This document shows, one piece after another, positions 9,301 to 17,072 of a stretch of 57,771 nt of DNA. Each line of letters opens with the position of its first letter. The first letter of the stretch is position 1. The stretch comes from Caldilineaceae bacterium (GTDB lineage: Bacteria > Chloroflexota > Anaerolineae > Caldilineales > Caldilineaceae): assembly GCA_011523365.1 (NCBI GenBank), contig WTGY01000204.1, positions 1 through 57,771 on the forward strand, read 5' to 3'. The position numbers were made by a program, and so were the translations under genes. The notes under the pieces are model-generated. The model searched no databases. It saw only the letters and a list, made by a program, of their open reading frames with translations, and was not told the DNA's origin.

Positions 9301-11830
9301 GACGGGCCCCATCCCCGATCTGAGCTACCTTTCCAACCTGACGAGGTTGTACCTCTTTCAAAATCATTTGACAGGACCAATTCCAGACCTGAGCGCCCTG
9401 ACCAAACTTACTACACTTCATCTCAGCGAAAACCAACTGACGGGGCCCTTTCCGGATCTGAGCGCCCTGACCAACCTGACAGCCTTGTACCTGGGTGGCA
9501 ACAGTCTGACCGGTCCCATTCCGGATATCAGCGCTCTCACTCAACTGACGACTCTATCCCTGGAAGGTACGCAACTTTGCCTGCCTGATGACGCCGGATT
9601 GTCCCATCCCAACACTGACATTGAATCCTACCTGAAGGCACTGGGTCTACCCTCCTGCACGCCCGGAGGTCCCGAGCAGAGGGCCGCGCTTGTCGCTCTC
9701 TATAACGCAACCGGCGGCGCCAACTGGAAAAAGAACGACAACTGGTTGACTGACGAGCCCATTGGTACCTGGTACGGTGTATTCACGAACCATTACGGTC
9801 ATGTGACTCGCCTGTCTCTCGGACACAATGAAATGAACGGAACTCTCCCGGATTTGAGCGCCCTCACAAATCTTACTAATGTGTTCCTGGCCAACAATCA
9901 ATTGTCAGGACAGATCCCTGAGCTCAGCGCCCTCAGTAGGCTGAGGATTCTGGTCCTCGACTCCAATCCTCTGACCGGGCCGATCCCTGACCTGAGCGCT
10001 CTCACAAACTTAACGAGTCTGGCACTCAGCAATACACAATTGACCGGGCCGATCCCTGACCTGAGTGCCCTCACCAGCCTGACGCGGCTTTCAATCAGCA
10101 CTACCAATGTTTCGGGACCGTTCCCGGACATTAGCGCCCTCACCAAGCTGAGAGTTGTCTATCTCGGCCGCAACCAGTACACCTCCGGATCCATTTCCGA
10201 CCTGAGTCCCCTTACTGAACTGAGAGTTCTGGGACTCCGCGCCAGTCAACTGACTGGAAGCATCCCCGACTTAACCGCTAACACTCTCTTGAGCGAACTG
10301 GATTTGGGCGAAAACAGGCTTAGCGGCCCGGTCCCCGATCTCAGCTCCCTTACAAATCTCAGGAGGCTCTCCCTCGACGCTAACCAGTTGACCGGATCTT
10401 TCCCCGATCTCAGCTCGAATACAGGCCTGCTGCATCTGAACCTTGCGTCCAACCTGTTCTCAGGAGTAATCTCTGACCTGAGCGCGCTCACCAAACTGAC
10501 AGACCTCAACCTCAGTGGCAACGAGTTCACGGGCACAGTACCCAACTTGAGTGCCCTCACCGCATTAACGCGACTGGACCTGAGTGACAACCAACTGTCC
10601 GGACCGTTTCCCGACCTGAGCCTGAACAGAGATCTGATATCACTGGACCTCAGCTCAAACCTGTTGACCGGGCCGATTCTCGACCTGAATCACCTCACCA
10701 AGCTGGTGTGGTTGACCCTCAACGACAACCGGCTGGCCGGCCCCATTCCCGACCTCAACCCTCTGACCAGCCTTCGCGGGATCTACCTCACAGGCAATAC
10801 CCTGTGCCTGCCTGCAGGGGCAACCCTGTCTCACCCGAATTCTACGGTAGCTGCCCAGCTTGCACGTCTCAGTCTGCCTGCATGTACAAGCTCTGAGAAC
10901 ATGCTTGCCCCGAACGTGCCGCAGAATCTGAGCGCGACAGTCAGTGGCAACCAGGTTGCGCTTACGTGGGACGCCGTGTCCGACGCCGCCAGCTATGATC
11001 TGCGGGCCTGGAACAGCCTCGACCGCCAGTGGGGCTCCATCGGCAACGCCCTGACAACGACAACCTTCACCTATACCGTGCAAACCGACGGCCGCATCTA
11101 CTACTACCAAATCCGCGCCCGTGACGCCAACGGCATGCGCGGACCATGGTCGGATCGCGTGCAGGCAATTATCGTCCCGCAGCAGTTTCCACCACCGCCG
11201 CCTTCACTCGGCCTTGATATCTTCTATCAGAAATACGCAAACGCTTCCGGCATCACCGTGGTCGCCCCCAGCGAGGTATCCGATGACAAGATGGTTCTTG
11301 TGCGGGACGTCGTTACAGGAATGCTTTCCACCCGGTCCGACCTTCTGGACATCCTGGTTGAATATCCGTCTCGTGTCGTCATTTACAAGCGCAACGAGGA
11401 CGGTGAGGGAATAACTCAATTACCGGAGTTCTATTTCCTATCCAATAACGTTCTAGGATATGTCCACGATGGGGCCGATGCGATTATCATTGGCGTTCCT
11501 GCTGTGGAGCCGTACTGCAATACCCTTGTTCACGAAATGGCTCACGCTGTGCACTTCGCTATTGACGAGCAGGCGAGCGCCGCCGATTTCAACACGAGGC
11601 TCGAAGCTGCATACCAGGCAGCCATGAACGCAGGTCGGTGGCAGGGCCTGTATGCATCACGAAACTACCGTGAGTACTGGGCCGAGGCGGTCCAATTTTG
11701 GTTCCAGGATACGATGCCTGTCTCGCTAATCGCAACCTATCCAACACTGTCGGACTACGATCCGGAAGCCGCCAAGCTTGTTGAGGAAGTGTTCGGTACC
11801 GCCACTGTGCCCGAGGACTGCAAACCCTGA
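6383..11830 (+). CDS. Secreted FN3/leucine-rich-repeat protein with C-terminal HExxH metallopeptidase-like domain (paralog 2)
   Basis: An 1815-aa paralog of the preceding gene. The start is GTG with AGGA about 3 bases upstream; the signal peptide has a long hydrophobic core (LLLLIAILAVLTPFLLL). Order: FN3-like domain; Thr/Pro linker; LRR block of about 11 repeats (about 205-470); linker; two FN3-like domains (about 510-700) nearly identical to those of paralog 1; LRR block 2 (about 730-1090); LRR block 3 following almost directly (about 1100-1480); FN3-like domain; C-terminal domain. That domain carries HEMAH (H1717, E1718, H1721) and EYWAE (1764-1768), so the zinc site pattern is conserved between paralogs although flanking sequence has diverged. 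This supports a real HExxH fold rather than a chance motif. It has three LRR blocks against two in its neighbour. Secreted adhesion or host/particle interaction is inference. Confidence 0.85.
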   Translation: MSLLKSKTQIQFAKRLILLLLIAILAVLTPFLLLTDSATYAQTGTAPTLTVHAGDGVIELRWNDVADGSAYAVHAWWDEDVDWVRIDDGGVKGTSYTHRNPVLGRRYWYAVCVLDADGVQGACSADPFPSAAVSAPSTAAATPTSTVVATRTSTPTATQTPTSSSPSRERAALVALYNATGGPNWSRRDNWLTDQPLSTWYGVSTDANGNVIWIFLGSNNLSGSIPDLSALTSLRKLVLLVNDLSGSIPDLSALTSLSELRLEINQFSGPIPDLSALTNLTNLHLGSNRLSGSIPDLSALTKLTHLDLGGNQLSGSIPDLSTLTSLVSLFLHNNELSGAIPSLSALTRLEQLYLGNNNLSGQIPSLRTLTELREFSIWGTRINGPIPDMSALTELINLYLYDNELSGSIPDLSALTNLRNLYLSGNQLTGPIPDLRPFTKLEGVSFEGNQLCLPAGASLTHPNTAVAAALQVLNLSTCPGTAQPTSTPKPTAGPTLTPTQTPSPTATATPTQTSTGALPAPTLSATSSGTNAVALNWTAVTGAIRYELWAWDSASSWQQLDEGDLTGTSHRHEGVTSGTTYYYTVRAVAAGGTAGEWSEQKFVTVPSTPQALVAPTLTAQSTLAAAVELRWNPVSGAVRYELWAWESAGGWQQLDDGNLTGTAHTHAQLSPGTTYHYAIRAVDANGATSAWSQYAEATVSSTLSPTPTPTVTATPAVTATPTATPTATTPPPAPAAERAALVALYNATDGANWINNHNWLTNEPISTWYGVTTDPNGHVKWLVLYNNGLSGQLSDLGALTRLTYLDLSRNELSGPVPNLGALTSLATLNLSYNKLTSPFPDLSSLNSLKVLYLSFNELSGPMPDPSTLTNLTHLYLGYNDFTGQIPDLSALTSLTFLDLEYNQLTGQLPELGALTNLTGLDLSGNHLVGQFPDLSPLTKLTLLDLGSNQFPGPFPDLSSLTNLTTLSLNDIQLTGPIPDLSYLSNLTRLYLFQNHLTGPIPDLSALTKLTTLHLSENQLTGPFPDLSALTNLTALYLGGNSLTGPIPDISALTQLTTLSLEGTQLCLPDDAGLSHPNTDIESYLKALGLPSCTPGGPEQRAALVALYNATGGANWKKNDNWLTDEPIGTWYGVFTNHYGHVTRLSLGHNEMNGTLPDLSALTNLTNVFLANNQLSGQIPELSALSRLRILVLDSNPLTGPIPDLSALTNLTSLALSNTQLTGPIPDLSALTSLTRLSISTTNVSGPFPDISALTKLRVVYLGRNQYTSGSISDLSPLTELRVLGLRASQLTGSIPDLTANTLLSELDLGENRLSGPVPDLSSLTNLRRLSLDANQLTGSFPDLSSNTGLLHLNLASNLFSGVISDLSALTKLTDLNLSGNEFTGTVPNLSALTALTRLDLSDNQLSGPFPDLSLNRDLISLDLSSNLLTGPILDLNHLTKLVWLTLNDNRLAGPIPDLNPLTSLRGIYLTGNTLCLPAGATLSHPNSTVAAQLARLSLPACTSSENMLAPNVPQNLSATVSGNQVALTWDAVSDAASYDLRAWNSLDRQWGSIGNALTTTTFTYTVQTDGRIYYYQIRARDANGMRGPWSDRVQAIIVPQQFPPPPPSLGLDIFYQKYANASGITVVAPSEVSDDKMVLVRDVVTGMLSTRSDLLDILVEYPSRVVIYKRNEDGEGITQLPEFYFLSNNVLGYVHDGADAIIIGVPAVEPYCNTLVHEMAHAVHFAIDEQASAADFNTRLEAAYQAAMNAGRWQGLYASRNYREYWAEAVQFWFQDTMPVSLIATYPTLSDYDPEAAKLVEEVFGTATVPEDCKP

Positions 11831-12027
11831 CCGAGGAACAGAGTGAATAACGAATCTGTAGTGGTGAGCAGCGAGAAACTTCTAAAAGGGGGAACTTGCA
11901 GGAATATGGAGCAGGCTCTTCTTTCTCTCTTCGCTCCTCTTCACTCCAAACGAGTGTCTCACTGTCCTCTACCGCGGGTGGGGCGCATCCAACTCCCACC
12001 CATCACCTCTGTTGGTCCATATTCCTG

Positions 12028-12243
12028 TCACTCGTCGCCTCCATACACTCTTGCGTCCCTTGCTTCCAGGTCCGCACGCGCGGCCTTGAGCGCCAGCTCA
12101 ATGTCCACAGGTACACCGTTCGTCCCGGCCAGTATCAACTGATTGAGCCGTTCGCTCTCCTCCAGCCACTTTTCCCACGCTGCTGGTCGCTTTTCCCTTG
12201 TCCGCCCCGCCAGCTCGTAGGCGGTCTGTACTCGCTCATTCAT
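12028..12243 (-). CDS. Small hypothetical protein, last gene of minus-strand operon
   Basis: A 71-aa charged protein, probably mainly helical, that I do not recognise. Its ATG overlaps the stop of the upstream membrane-protein gene by four bases (ATGA at 12240-12243), which indicates translational coupling and is the best evidence that it is real. No membrane segment, signal peptide or Cys motif is seen. The 11831-12027 stretch beyond its stop shows no terminator or other gene. Function unknown. Confidence 0.6.
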   Translation of the reverse strand: MNERVQTAYELAGRTREKRPAAWEKWLEESERLNQLILAGTNGVPVDIELALKAARADLEARDARVYGGDE

Positions 12244-12731
12244 ACCTTTGCTCCTCCATTACCGTTCCCTCTACGCCCAAACCACAACCCAACGCCCAGC
12301 ACCACTGCCGCCAGCCAGCTCCCCGGCCCGAACAACCCCGTCGCACCCAGCAGCGCACCCAACGCCCCAGCCGCGAAAACCTTGGAGTTCGACGCCGCCC
12401 GCCAACCAATCCCCCGCGTCGCCGCTCCCCACGCCGCGCCGCTGCCCGCCCACAGGATCAACCCGATTGGCGCCTCCTCCGGAAAGAAACCGAGCGTAAC
12501 CAGCGCCATGATCACCACAACAACCGCGCGCTGACGCTCGCGCCGCGCAATGTCTACCCCCATGCGCCGCGTCAGCCACTCCGCGCCCAGCGTGACCACG
12601 CAGCCCAGCACCGCGTTCAGCCACGGCGACCCGTGCCCCGTATGGCTCAACACGCTGGCCGGTATGTAAATTAGACGAAAGAGAAAGAAGAAAGGAATGA
12701 ACACGGGGTGAACGATCTGCCGGCCCATCAA
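12240..12731 (-). CDS. Hypothetical multi-pass membrane protein
   Basis: A 163-aa protein with about four hydrophobic segments: near the N-terminus (VFIPFFFLFRLIYI), around residues 85-105 (VVVVIMALVTLGFF), around 107-125, and near the C-terminus (AGALGALLGATGLFG and a following segment). A basic stretch with RRERQR lies between segments one and two. No transporter or enzyme motif is recognisable. It overlaps both neighbours by ATGA (12240-12243 and 12728-12731), so it belongs to one transcript with the DHODH-like and threonine dehydratase genes. Its job is unknown. Confidence 0.65.
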   Translation of the reverse strand: MMGRQIVHPVFIPFFFLFRLIYIPASVLSHTGHGSPWLNAVLGCVVTLGAEWLTRRMGVDIARRERQRAVVVVIMALVTLGFFPEEAPIGLILWAGSGAAWGAATRGIGWRAASNSKVFAAGALGALLGATGLFGPGSWLAAVVLGVGLWFGRRGNGNGGAKV

Positions 12732-13552
12732 CTGCTATCCAGACTGACGGCCAGCGACACCGCCGCCGCCGGCTCCACCCAGACCAGGCTATCCAGCTGC
12801 AGCGCATCCGCGCCTGCCTGCAAACAATCGCGCGCCTGCTGCCGCGTATGCACGCCGCCGCAGGCGACTAACGAGCCGGCCAGCGCCAGCGCCTTCACCT
12901 CCAGCAGCGCCGCCAGCATAATCGGAAAGGCTCCCGGCCCGAACATCTCCCCGCTCACCGTCTGTCCGTCGGGCCGTACACCCGCCCCCATCGGCGGACT
13001 GCCCACCACCACACCGGCCGCGCCCGCCTCCACAGCCGCCGGCGCCAGCGCTGCGGCGCCCGCGAGAGGCAGCTTAACCAGCACGGGCAAATCCGTCTCC
13101 CGCTGAACAACCTCCAGCAGCCGGCTGATCTCTTTCTCGCCGGCACCCGGCTCGCACAGCAGCTCGAACCCCTCGATTCCGTCCACCCCGGACAGCCGCT
13201 CCACCGTCTCCGCCGCGTCACCGGACTCGCTGTCCGCCACCTGGGCAATGACCGGACAGCCCAACCGCGGCCACAGCTGGCCGTACCGCCTCACCGCCGC
13301 CGACACGCCCCGGTTCTGCAACCCGACGTTCCGTACAAACCCGCCCACTGTCTCCGCCATGCGCGGCGGCTGGCTGCCGCCCCGGCTCCTCCGCGTGAAC
13401 GGGCCCACAACCACGCCGCCAAACCGGGCCGTCTCAAACTCCCGGTGACGCGCCTCCCCGTAACCGATGCTGCCTGCCGCCAGCATCACCGGGCCCGCCA
13501 GAGCCAGACCGATCTTATGGCCGGGCGCCAGTTCGATAGCGCCTTCGGCCAT
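12728..13552 (-). CDS. Dihydroorotate dehydrogenase-like TIM-barrel protein
   Basis: A 274-aa alpha/beta barrel of the DHODH/FMN family. Family-like elements are an N-terminal AGPVMLAAGSIGYG segment, PVLVKLPL with the FMN-contacting Lys, and a phosphate-binding ACGGVHT segment followed by AGADALQL. Important positions differ from true PyrD: the N-x-x-C-P-N substrate strand reads ELLCEPGAG, and the usual NT after the GVV strand reads VGSPPMG. It is also shorter than typical PyrD (about 300 aa or more). It may therefore act on another substrate or be a binding protein (inference). The stop lies one base from the start of the region's threonine dehydratase partner gene and the gene overlaps the next by ATGA. 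Confidence 0.65.
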   Translation of the reverse strand: MAEGAIELAPGHKIGLALAGPVMLAAGSIGYGEARHREFETARFGGVVVGPFTRRSRGGSQPPRMAETVGGFVRNVGLQNRGVSAAVRRYGQLWPRLGCPVIAQVADSESGDAAETVERLSGVDGIEGFELLCEPGAGEKEISRLLEVVQRETDLPVLVKLPLAGAAALAPAAVEAGAAGVVVGSPPMGAGVRPDGQTVSGEMFGPGAFPIMLAALLEVKALALAGSLVACGGVHTRQQARDCLQAGADALQLDSLVWVEPAAAVSLAVSLDSS

Positions 13553-13553
13553 C

Positions 13554-14555
13554 TTATCTGCCCTGACCGATCAACTCGACGAACGTGTCCATACCCATGT
13601 TCGAACCGCACAGTATGAGTCCCACCCGCTTCCCTGCCGCCTGCTCTCGCAGCGGACCAAACAGGGCCGCGGTCGAGGCCGCGCACGCCGGCTCGACCGC
13701 CAGTTTCATCTCGTGAAAAAGAAGCCGCATCCCGTCCAGCATCTCTTCGTCGCTGACAAGCGCCACCTCCTCCAAAAAACGCCTGCACAGGCCGAAACTG
13801 TAGGTCTGCGTCGCCGGCGCGCCCAGGCTGGTGGCGATCGTCTCCACACGCTCTATCGACTCCAGCCTGCCGCTGGCCAGGCTGCGGTGCATCGTATCCG
13901 CGCCCTCCGGCTCCACACCCAAGACCGCACACGCCGGCTGCAGCTGCTTGACCGCCGCGCCGATGCCTGCCGCCAGTCCGCCGCCCCCTACTGGCACGAT
14001 CAACATGTCCAGCGGCGGCGCATCCTCGCACACCTCCAGCCCCACCGTCGCCTGCCCCGTTACAATCGTGCGGCTTTCAAACGGATGAACGAATGCCCGC
14101 CCCTCCTCTTGCTGAATGCGCTCCACCTCGGCGAACCCTTCATATACGTCGGCCACCAGCACAACCTCGGCCCCATAGCTGCGCGACTTCTCCACCCGAA
14201 ACTGTGGTGCGGACGACGGCATCACGACCTTGGCGCTGATACCGAAAATCTGGGCCGCGTACGCCACCGCAATCGCGTGGTTGCCCGCGCTCACCGCGGT
14301 CACGCCCCGCTCCCGCGCCGCCCCGTCCAGTTGCAGAATGTCATTTACTGCCCCGCGCGGCTTGAACGTTCCCGTCCTCTGAAACAGCTCCAGCTTCAGC
14401 CACACCTCCGTGTTCGCGCCAAGCGCCTCCTCCAACGCTTGGCTCTGCCAGCGCCACATAGGTGTGCGCAATACATATGGATCGATGCGCGCGCGCGTCG
14501 CCCTAATCTCGTCGAGTGAGGGAATCTCGAGGTCGGTCACCTTTTCAGCAGTCAT
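13554..14555 (-). CDS. PLP-dependent threonine/serine dehydratase (no ACT domain)
   Basis: A 333-aa fold-type II PLP enzyme that would deaminate L-threonine (or L-serine) to a 2-oxo acid. The Schiff-base lysine is K65 in GTFKPRGA, SAGNHAIAVAYAA is the substrate loop, and PVGGGGLAAGIG is the phosphate-binding Gly loop. The length equals the catalytic domain alone; no C-terminal regulatory ACT domain follows, so isoleucine feedback is not expected (a catabolic TdcB-like or racemase-like form is possible). It heads the operon with the DHODH-like, membrane and 71-aa genes; the gap to the next gene is one base. hisB lies 90 bp upstream on the same strand. Confidence 0.85.
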   Translation of the reverse strand: MTAEKVTDLEIPSLDEIRATRARIDPYVLRTPMWRWQSQALEEALGANTEVWLKLELFQRTGTFKPRGAVNDILQLDGAARERGVTAVSAGNHAIAVAYAAQIFGISAKVVMPSSAPQFRVEKSRSYGAEVVLVADVYEGFAEVERIQQEEGRAFVHPFESRTIVTGQATVGLEVCEDAPPLDMLIVPVGGGGLAAGIGAAVKQLQPACAVLGVEPEGADTMHRSLASGRLESIERVETIATSLGAPATQTYSFGLCRRFLEEVALVSDEEMLDGMRLLFHEMKLAVEPACAASTAALFGPLREQAAGKRVGLILCGSNMGMDTFVELIGQGR

Positions 14556-14645
14556 AGTCTGTGCCTTGAAATGGGAAAGTGGAGTAGCCGGGAAAGAGCG
14601 GGGAGCCCCGTTCGGCCGTCGTGCGAGGAATTGCCGCGCCTGCGT

Positions 14646-15236
14646 TCACGCGCTCAGCGTTCCCTTCGTACTCGGTACGCCGGTCCGCCGTTCATCCGGC
14701 CGCGTCGCGCCGTCCAGCGCCCGCGCCAGCGCTTTGAACAGCCCTTCCGCCTTGTGGTGATCGTTGCGTCCGTACAGCACCGCCGCATGCAGGTTCATCC
14801 GCCCGTGGATCGCAATGCTCTCGAACAAGTGGAACAACAGGTCCGTGCTGAGCTCCCCCAGTTTCGGCGTCGTAAACTCTGCGTCAAACACGCAGTACGG
14901 CCGTCCGCTCAGGTCCACCACGACCCGCGCCAGCGTCTCATCCATCGGCACATAGGCATGCCCCGTGCGCACGATGCCGCTGCGGTCTCCCAGGGCCTGG
15001 TCGATCGCCCGCCCCAGGCAAATGCACACGTCCTCAGCCGTGTGGTGCTCGTCAATCTCAAGATCGCCGTCCGCCCGCACCGTCAGGTCAAACAGCCCGT
15101 GCCCGGCAAAGAGCGTCAGCATATGGTCCAGAAACCCGATACCCGTCGCCGCCTCCGCCGCGCCGCGCCCATCCAGCGCCAGCTCCAGCACGACCTGCGT
15201 CTCTTTCGTCGCCCGCTCAATCCTGGCCTGTCTCAT
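14646..15236 (-). CDS. hisB: Imidazoleglycerol-phosphate dehydratase
   Basis: A 196-aa monofunctional HisB, which dehydrates imidazole-glycerol phosphate in histidine synthesis. The two duplicated metal-binding motifs are plain: DEHHTAED in the first half and DHHKAEGLF in the second, with [14 protein letters not shown] near the N-terminus and [11 protein letters not shown] in the middle. Length matches the family and no phosphatase domain is fused. No other his gene is nearby; the downstream genes (threonine dehydratase and others) are not histidine genes. The ATG start gives the expected family N-terminus ([14 protein letters not shown]). Confidence 0.95.
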   Translation of the reverse strand: MRQARIERATKETQVVLELALDGRGAAEAATGIGFLDHMLTLFAGHGLFDLTVRADGDLEIDEHHTAEDVCICLGRAIDQALGDRSGIVRTGHAYVPMDETLARVVVDLSGRPYCVFDAEFTTPKLGELSTDLLFHLFESIAIHGRMNLHAAVLYGRNDHHKAEGLFKALARALDGATRPDERRTGVPSTKGTLSA

Positions 15237-15399
15237 AGTCGTTCCAGCCTATCTCTTCGTCACTGAATTTGAAACCCGTACTCTTCAAACGTGTGCATCC
15301 CAAAATGGGGGCGGACTTCCCCATGCCTCAGGTCGCTGCGGACCCCCAACCATCTCACGTTCAACCCTGAAACAGGGGAATCGCAGAAACTGCCCCCAA

Positions 15400-15430
15400 A
15401 CCACTAAAAACTGACTACTAAAAACTGCTG
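15400..15430 (+). repeat. ACTGACTACT/AAAACTG short-repeat tract (T1)
   Basis: Degenerate repeats of ACTAAAAACTG and ACTGACTACT lie directly against the start of dispersed repeat copy A. Similar tracts occur at four other places in the window (49571, 50482, 53902 and 55441), always on the same strand and always outside, or at the very 3' end of, minus-strand genes. Confidence 0.75.
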
Positions 15431-15764
15431 TTTTGGGCGGTCGGGCCTATTCGGCCCTCCCTTGTGCGGGGGCGGAGCCCCCGCAACGCCCCCTCTCCTA
15501 CAACGTCCCTGGTCGACCGGGTGTCGATACTCGTAACAGGTGCCTTATCGAAGGTGTCCAGCCAGACCGCGTCCTGCCAGTCCCATCAGTTACCTACAGG
15601 TGCCGGCCTTGTGCCTGCCCTCGCACCCTCCCCAACTGACGGACGCCACCGTACGGCCAGGCCTGGCGCCTGCACTGCGTCTCGCCAAAAGACGGTAAAC
15701 AGTTCCAGCCAACGCTGGCACTGATTCCCCGCCAGACTGTTCCCACCCCAAATCTGGGATGCAC
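15431..15764 (+). repeat. Dispersed intergenic repeat, copy A (full length)
   Basis: About 334 bp matching 50527-50853 at roughly 85% identity by eye. It begins with GGGCGGTCGGGCC; a GGGCC/GGCCC hairpin (15443-15457) is followed by a perfect 9-bp hairpin (stems 15465-15473 and 15477-15485) whose loop is GGA. The same 9-bp hairpin has loop TCC in copies B and C, that is, the hairpin is inverted in copy A. No transposase or convincing protein is encoded. The rest of the hisB-to-kinase gap (15237-15399 and 15765-15984) shows nothing I can name. Confidence 0.85.
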
Positions 15765-15984
15765 TCTCTCGCTCCTGGGGCGTTTGAATCCTGCGATCAG
15801 TGTCATACAGCCCGAGTAGTCTCCCGCAACTGGAAACTGTCCTTCCGCCAATTCTCCCACCCTTTGCGCAGCCGGGCAAACATGCACCCCTTCTGTCCCT
15901 CGCCACCTTGGGGCGTTGCACCGCATATCAACCTGCCCCTCCTTCGAATACCGATAACTCCTGTCCTGCCAATACCACCTACGT

Positions 15985-16012
15985 TTGACATTTGCACCAT
16001 TCGGGCTAAAAT
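15985..16012 (+). promoter_or_regulatory. Promoter TTGACA-N16-TAAAAT, leaderless with respect to the following GTG
   Basis: A perfect -35 box TTGACA (15985-15990) and -10 box TAAAAT (16007-16012) are separated by 16 bp. The GTG start of the kinase gene is at 16019, only six bases after the -10 box, exactly where transcription should begin. No Shine-Dalgarno can fit, so the mRNA would be leaderless. The boxes are seen directly; start-site use is inference. Confidence 0.75.
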
Positions 16013-16018
16013 CCTACT

Positions 16019-17011
16019 GTGGCTTATTTTCTTGGAATCGACGGCGGCGCAACCAAATCCCATATCGTTCTGTCCAACGCAACCGGCCGCCTGGTCGGCG
16101 AAGGGCAGAGCGGCCCCTCCAACTATCATATCGTCGGTGTGGAACAGGCCGCCGCCAACCTGTCCGCGGCAATTTCACAGGCTCTGGCCCCGTCTGCCGT
16201 TTCCCCATCTGAAGTGAAGGCCGCCTGCGCCGGCATGGCCGGCTTCGATGGCCCGTCCGACCAGAAACAGATGCATCACATCATGACCTCTGCGCTCAAC
16301 GCCAGCGGACTGCAATGTCCGTGGCGGTCGCTCAACGACTCCGTCGTTGCCTGGGCCGGCGCCTTTCACGGCAGCCCCGGCGCCCTCATTGCCGCCGGCA
16401 GCGGGGCCGTCGCCTATGCCGTCGGTGAGGACGGCCGCTCAGCTCGCGCCGACGGCCTGGGTCATTGGCTGGGCGATGCTGGCAGCGGCTACGATATCGG
16501 CCGCCGCGGCCTCCGCGCCGCATTGGCCGCGCTCGACCAACGCGGCCCTGAGACACTTCTGACAGAGCAATTCCGCGTACTCGCCGGCAGCACACAGATG
16601 GAATGGATCGGCTGGATCGCCGGGCTTGATGCCAGTATCTCCTACGCACACGAACAGTTCCGGTCCTTCGCCCCCTTCGTATTTGAGGCAGCCGCCTCCG
16701 ATGATGCCATAGCACGTTCAATCCTGAATCAGGCCGGCGCAGCACTTGCCGGTACGGCCGCTTCCGTTCTGCGTAAAGTCGGTTTGCTGACCGACTCACA
16801 GGTCGCCACCGCCGGCTCCGTTTTGGAACAGCCATCCTGTCTTCGCCATACATTTCGCGCCGAACTCAGCGCACATCTGCCCGGCTGCCAGATCGTTCCT
16901 GCCCGGCCTTCGGGGCCGCTCTGCTGGCCAGCAACCCCGAACTGGTTCCGCAGGATGCATTCCAGGTATGTGGCTAGAAAGGTGTTCTGCTCATCTATGT
17001 TCTGCCGCTGA
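16019..17011 (+). CDS. BadF/BcrA-type ATPase, N-acetylglucosamine kinase-like (3' frameshift)
   Basis: An actin-fold sugar kinase: phosphate-1 motif GIDGGATKS at residues 6-14, central AAGSGAVAYAVG, and adenosine-side motifs DGLGHWLGDAGSG and DIGRRGLRAA. It likely phosphorylates an amino sugar such as GlcNAc, fitting the ABC sugar importer downstream. The translated tail after IVPARP is unlike the family, but the +1 frame from about 16905 reads PAFGAALLASNPELV and stops at 16977, which is the expected end. A one-base loss (or two-base gain) near 16900-16912 therefore shifts the last 25 residues. Sequencing error or a real lesion cannot be told apart here. The start is GTG from a leaderless-type promoter. 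Confidence 0.8.
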   Translation: MAYFLGIDGGATKSHIVLSNATGRLVGEGQSGPSNYHIVGVEQAAANLSAAISQALAPSAVSPSEVKAACAGMAGFDGPSDQKQMHHIMTSALNASGLQCPWRSLNDSVVAWAGAFHGSPGALIAAGSGAVAYAVGEDGRSARADGLGHWLGDAGSGYDIGRRGLRAALAALDQRGPETLLTEQFRVLAGSTQMEWIGWIAGLDASISYAHEQFRSFAPFVFEAAASDDAIARSILNQAGAALAGTAASVLRKVGLLTDSQVATAGSVLEQPSCLRHTFRAELSAHLPGCQIVPARPSGPLCWPATPNWFRRMHSRYVARKVFCSSMFCR

Positions 17012-17072
17012 CGTGGCCTTCCCTATGCCGATCGGACGGACCAATCAGAGGATTCTAACTTGAGGAATTTCA

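Noticed and set aside
13467..14519. A 350-codon plus-strand frame opposite the threonine dehydratase
   Set aside because: High-GC shadow; the minus frame contains all PLP-enzyme motifs.
15237..16018. Insertion sequence or transposon at repeat copy A
   Set aside because: No transposase, terminal inverted repeats or target duplication could be seen.
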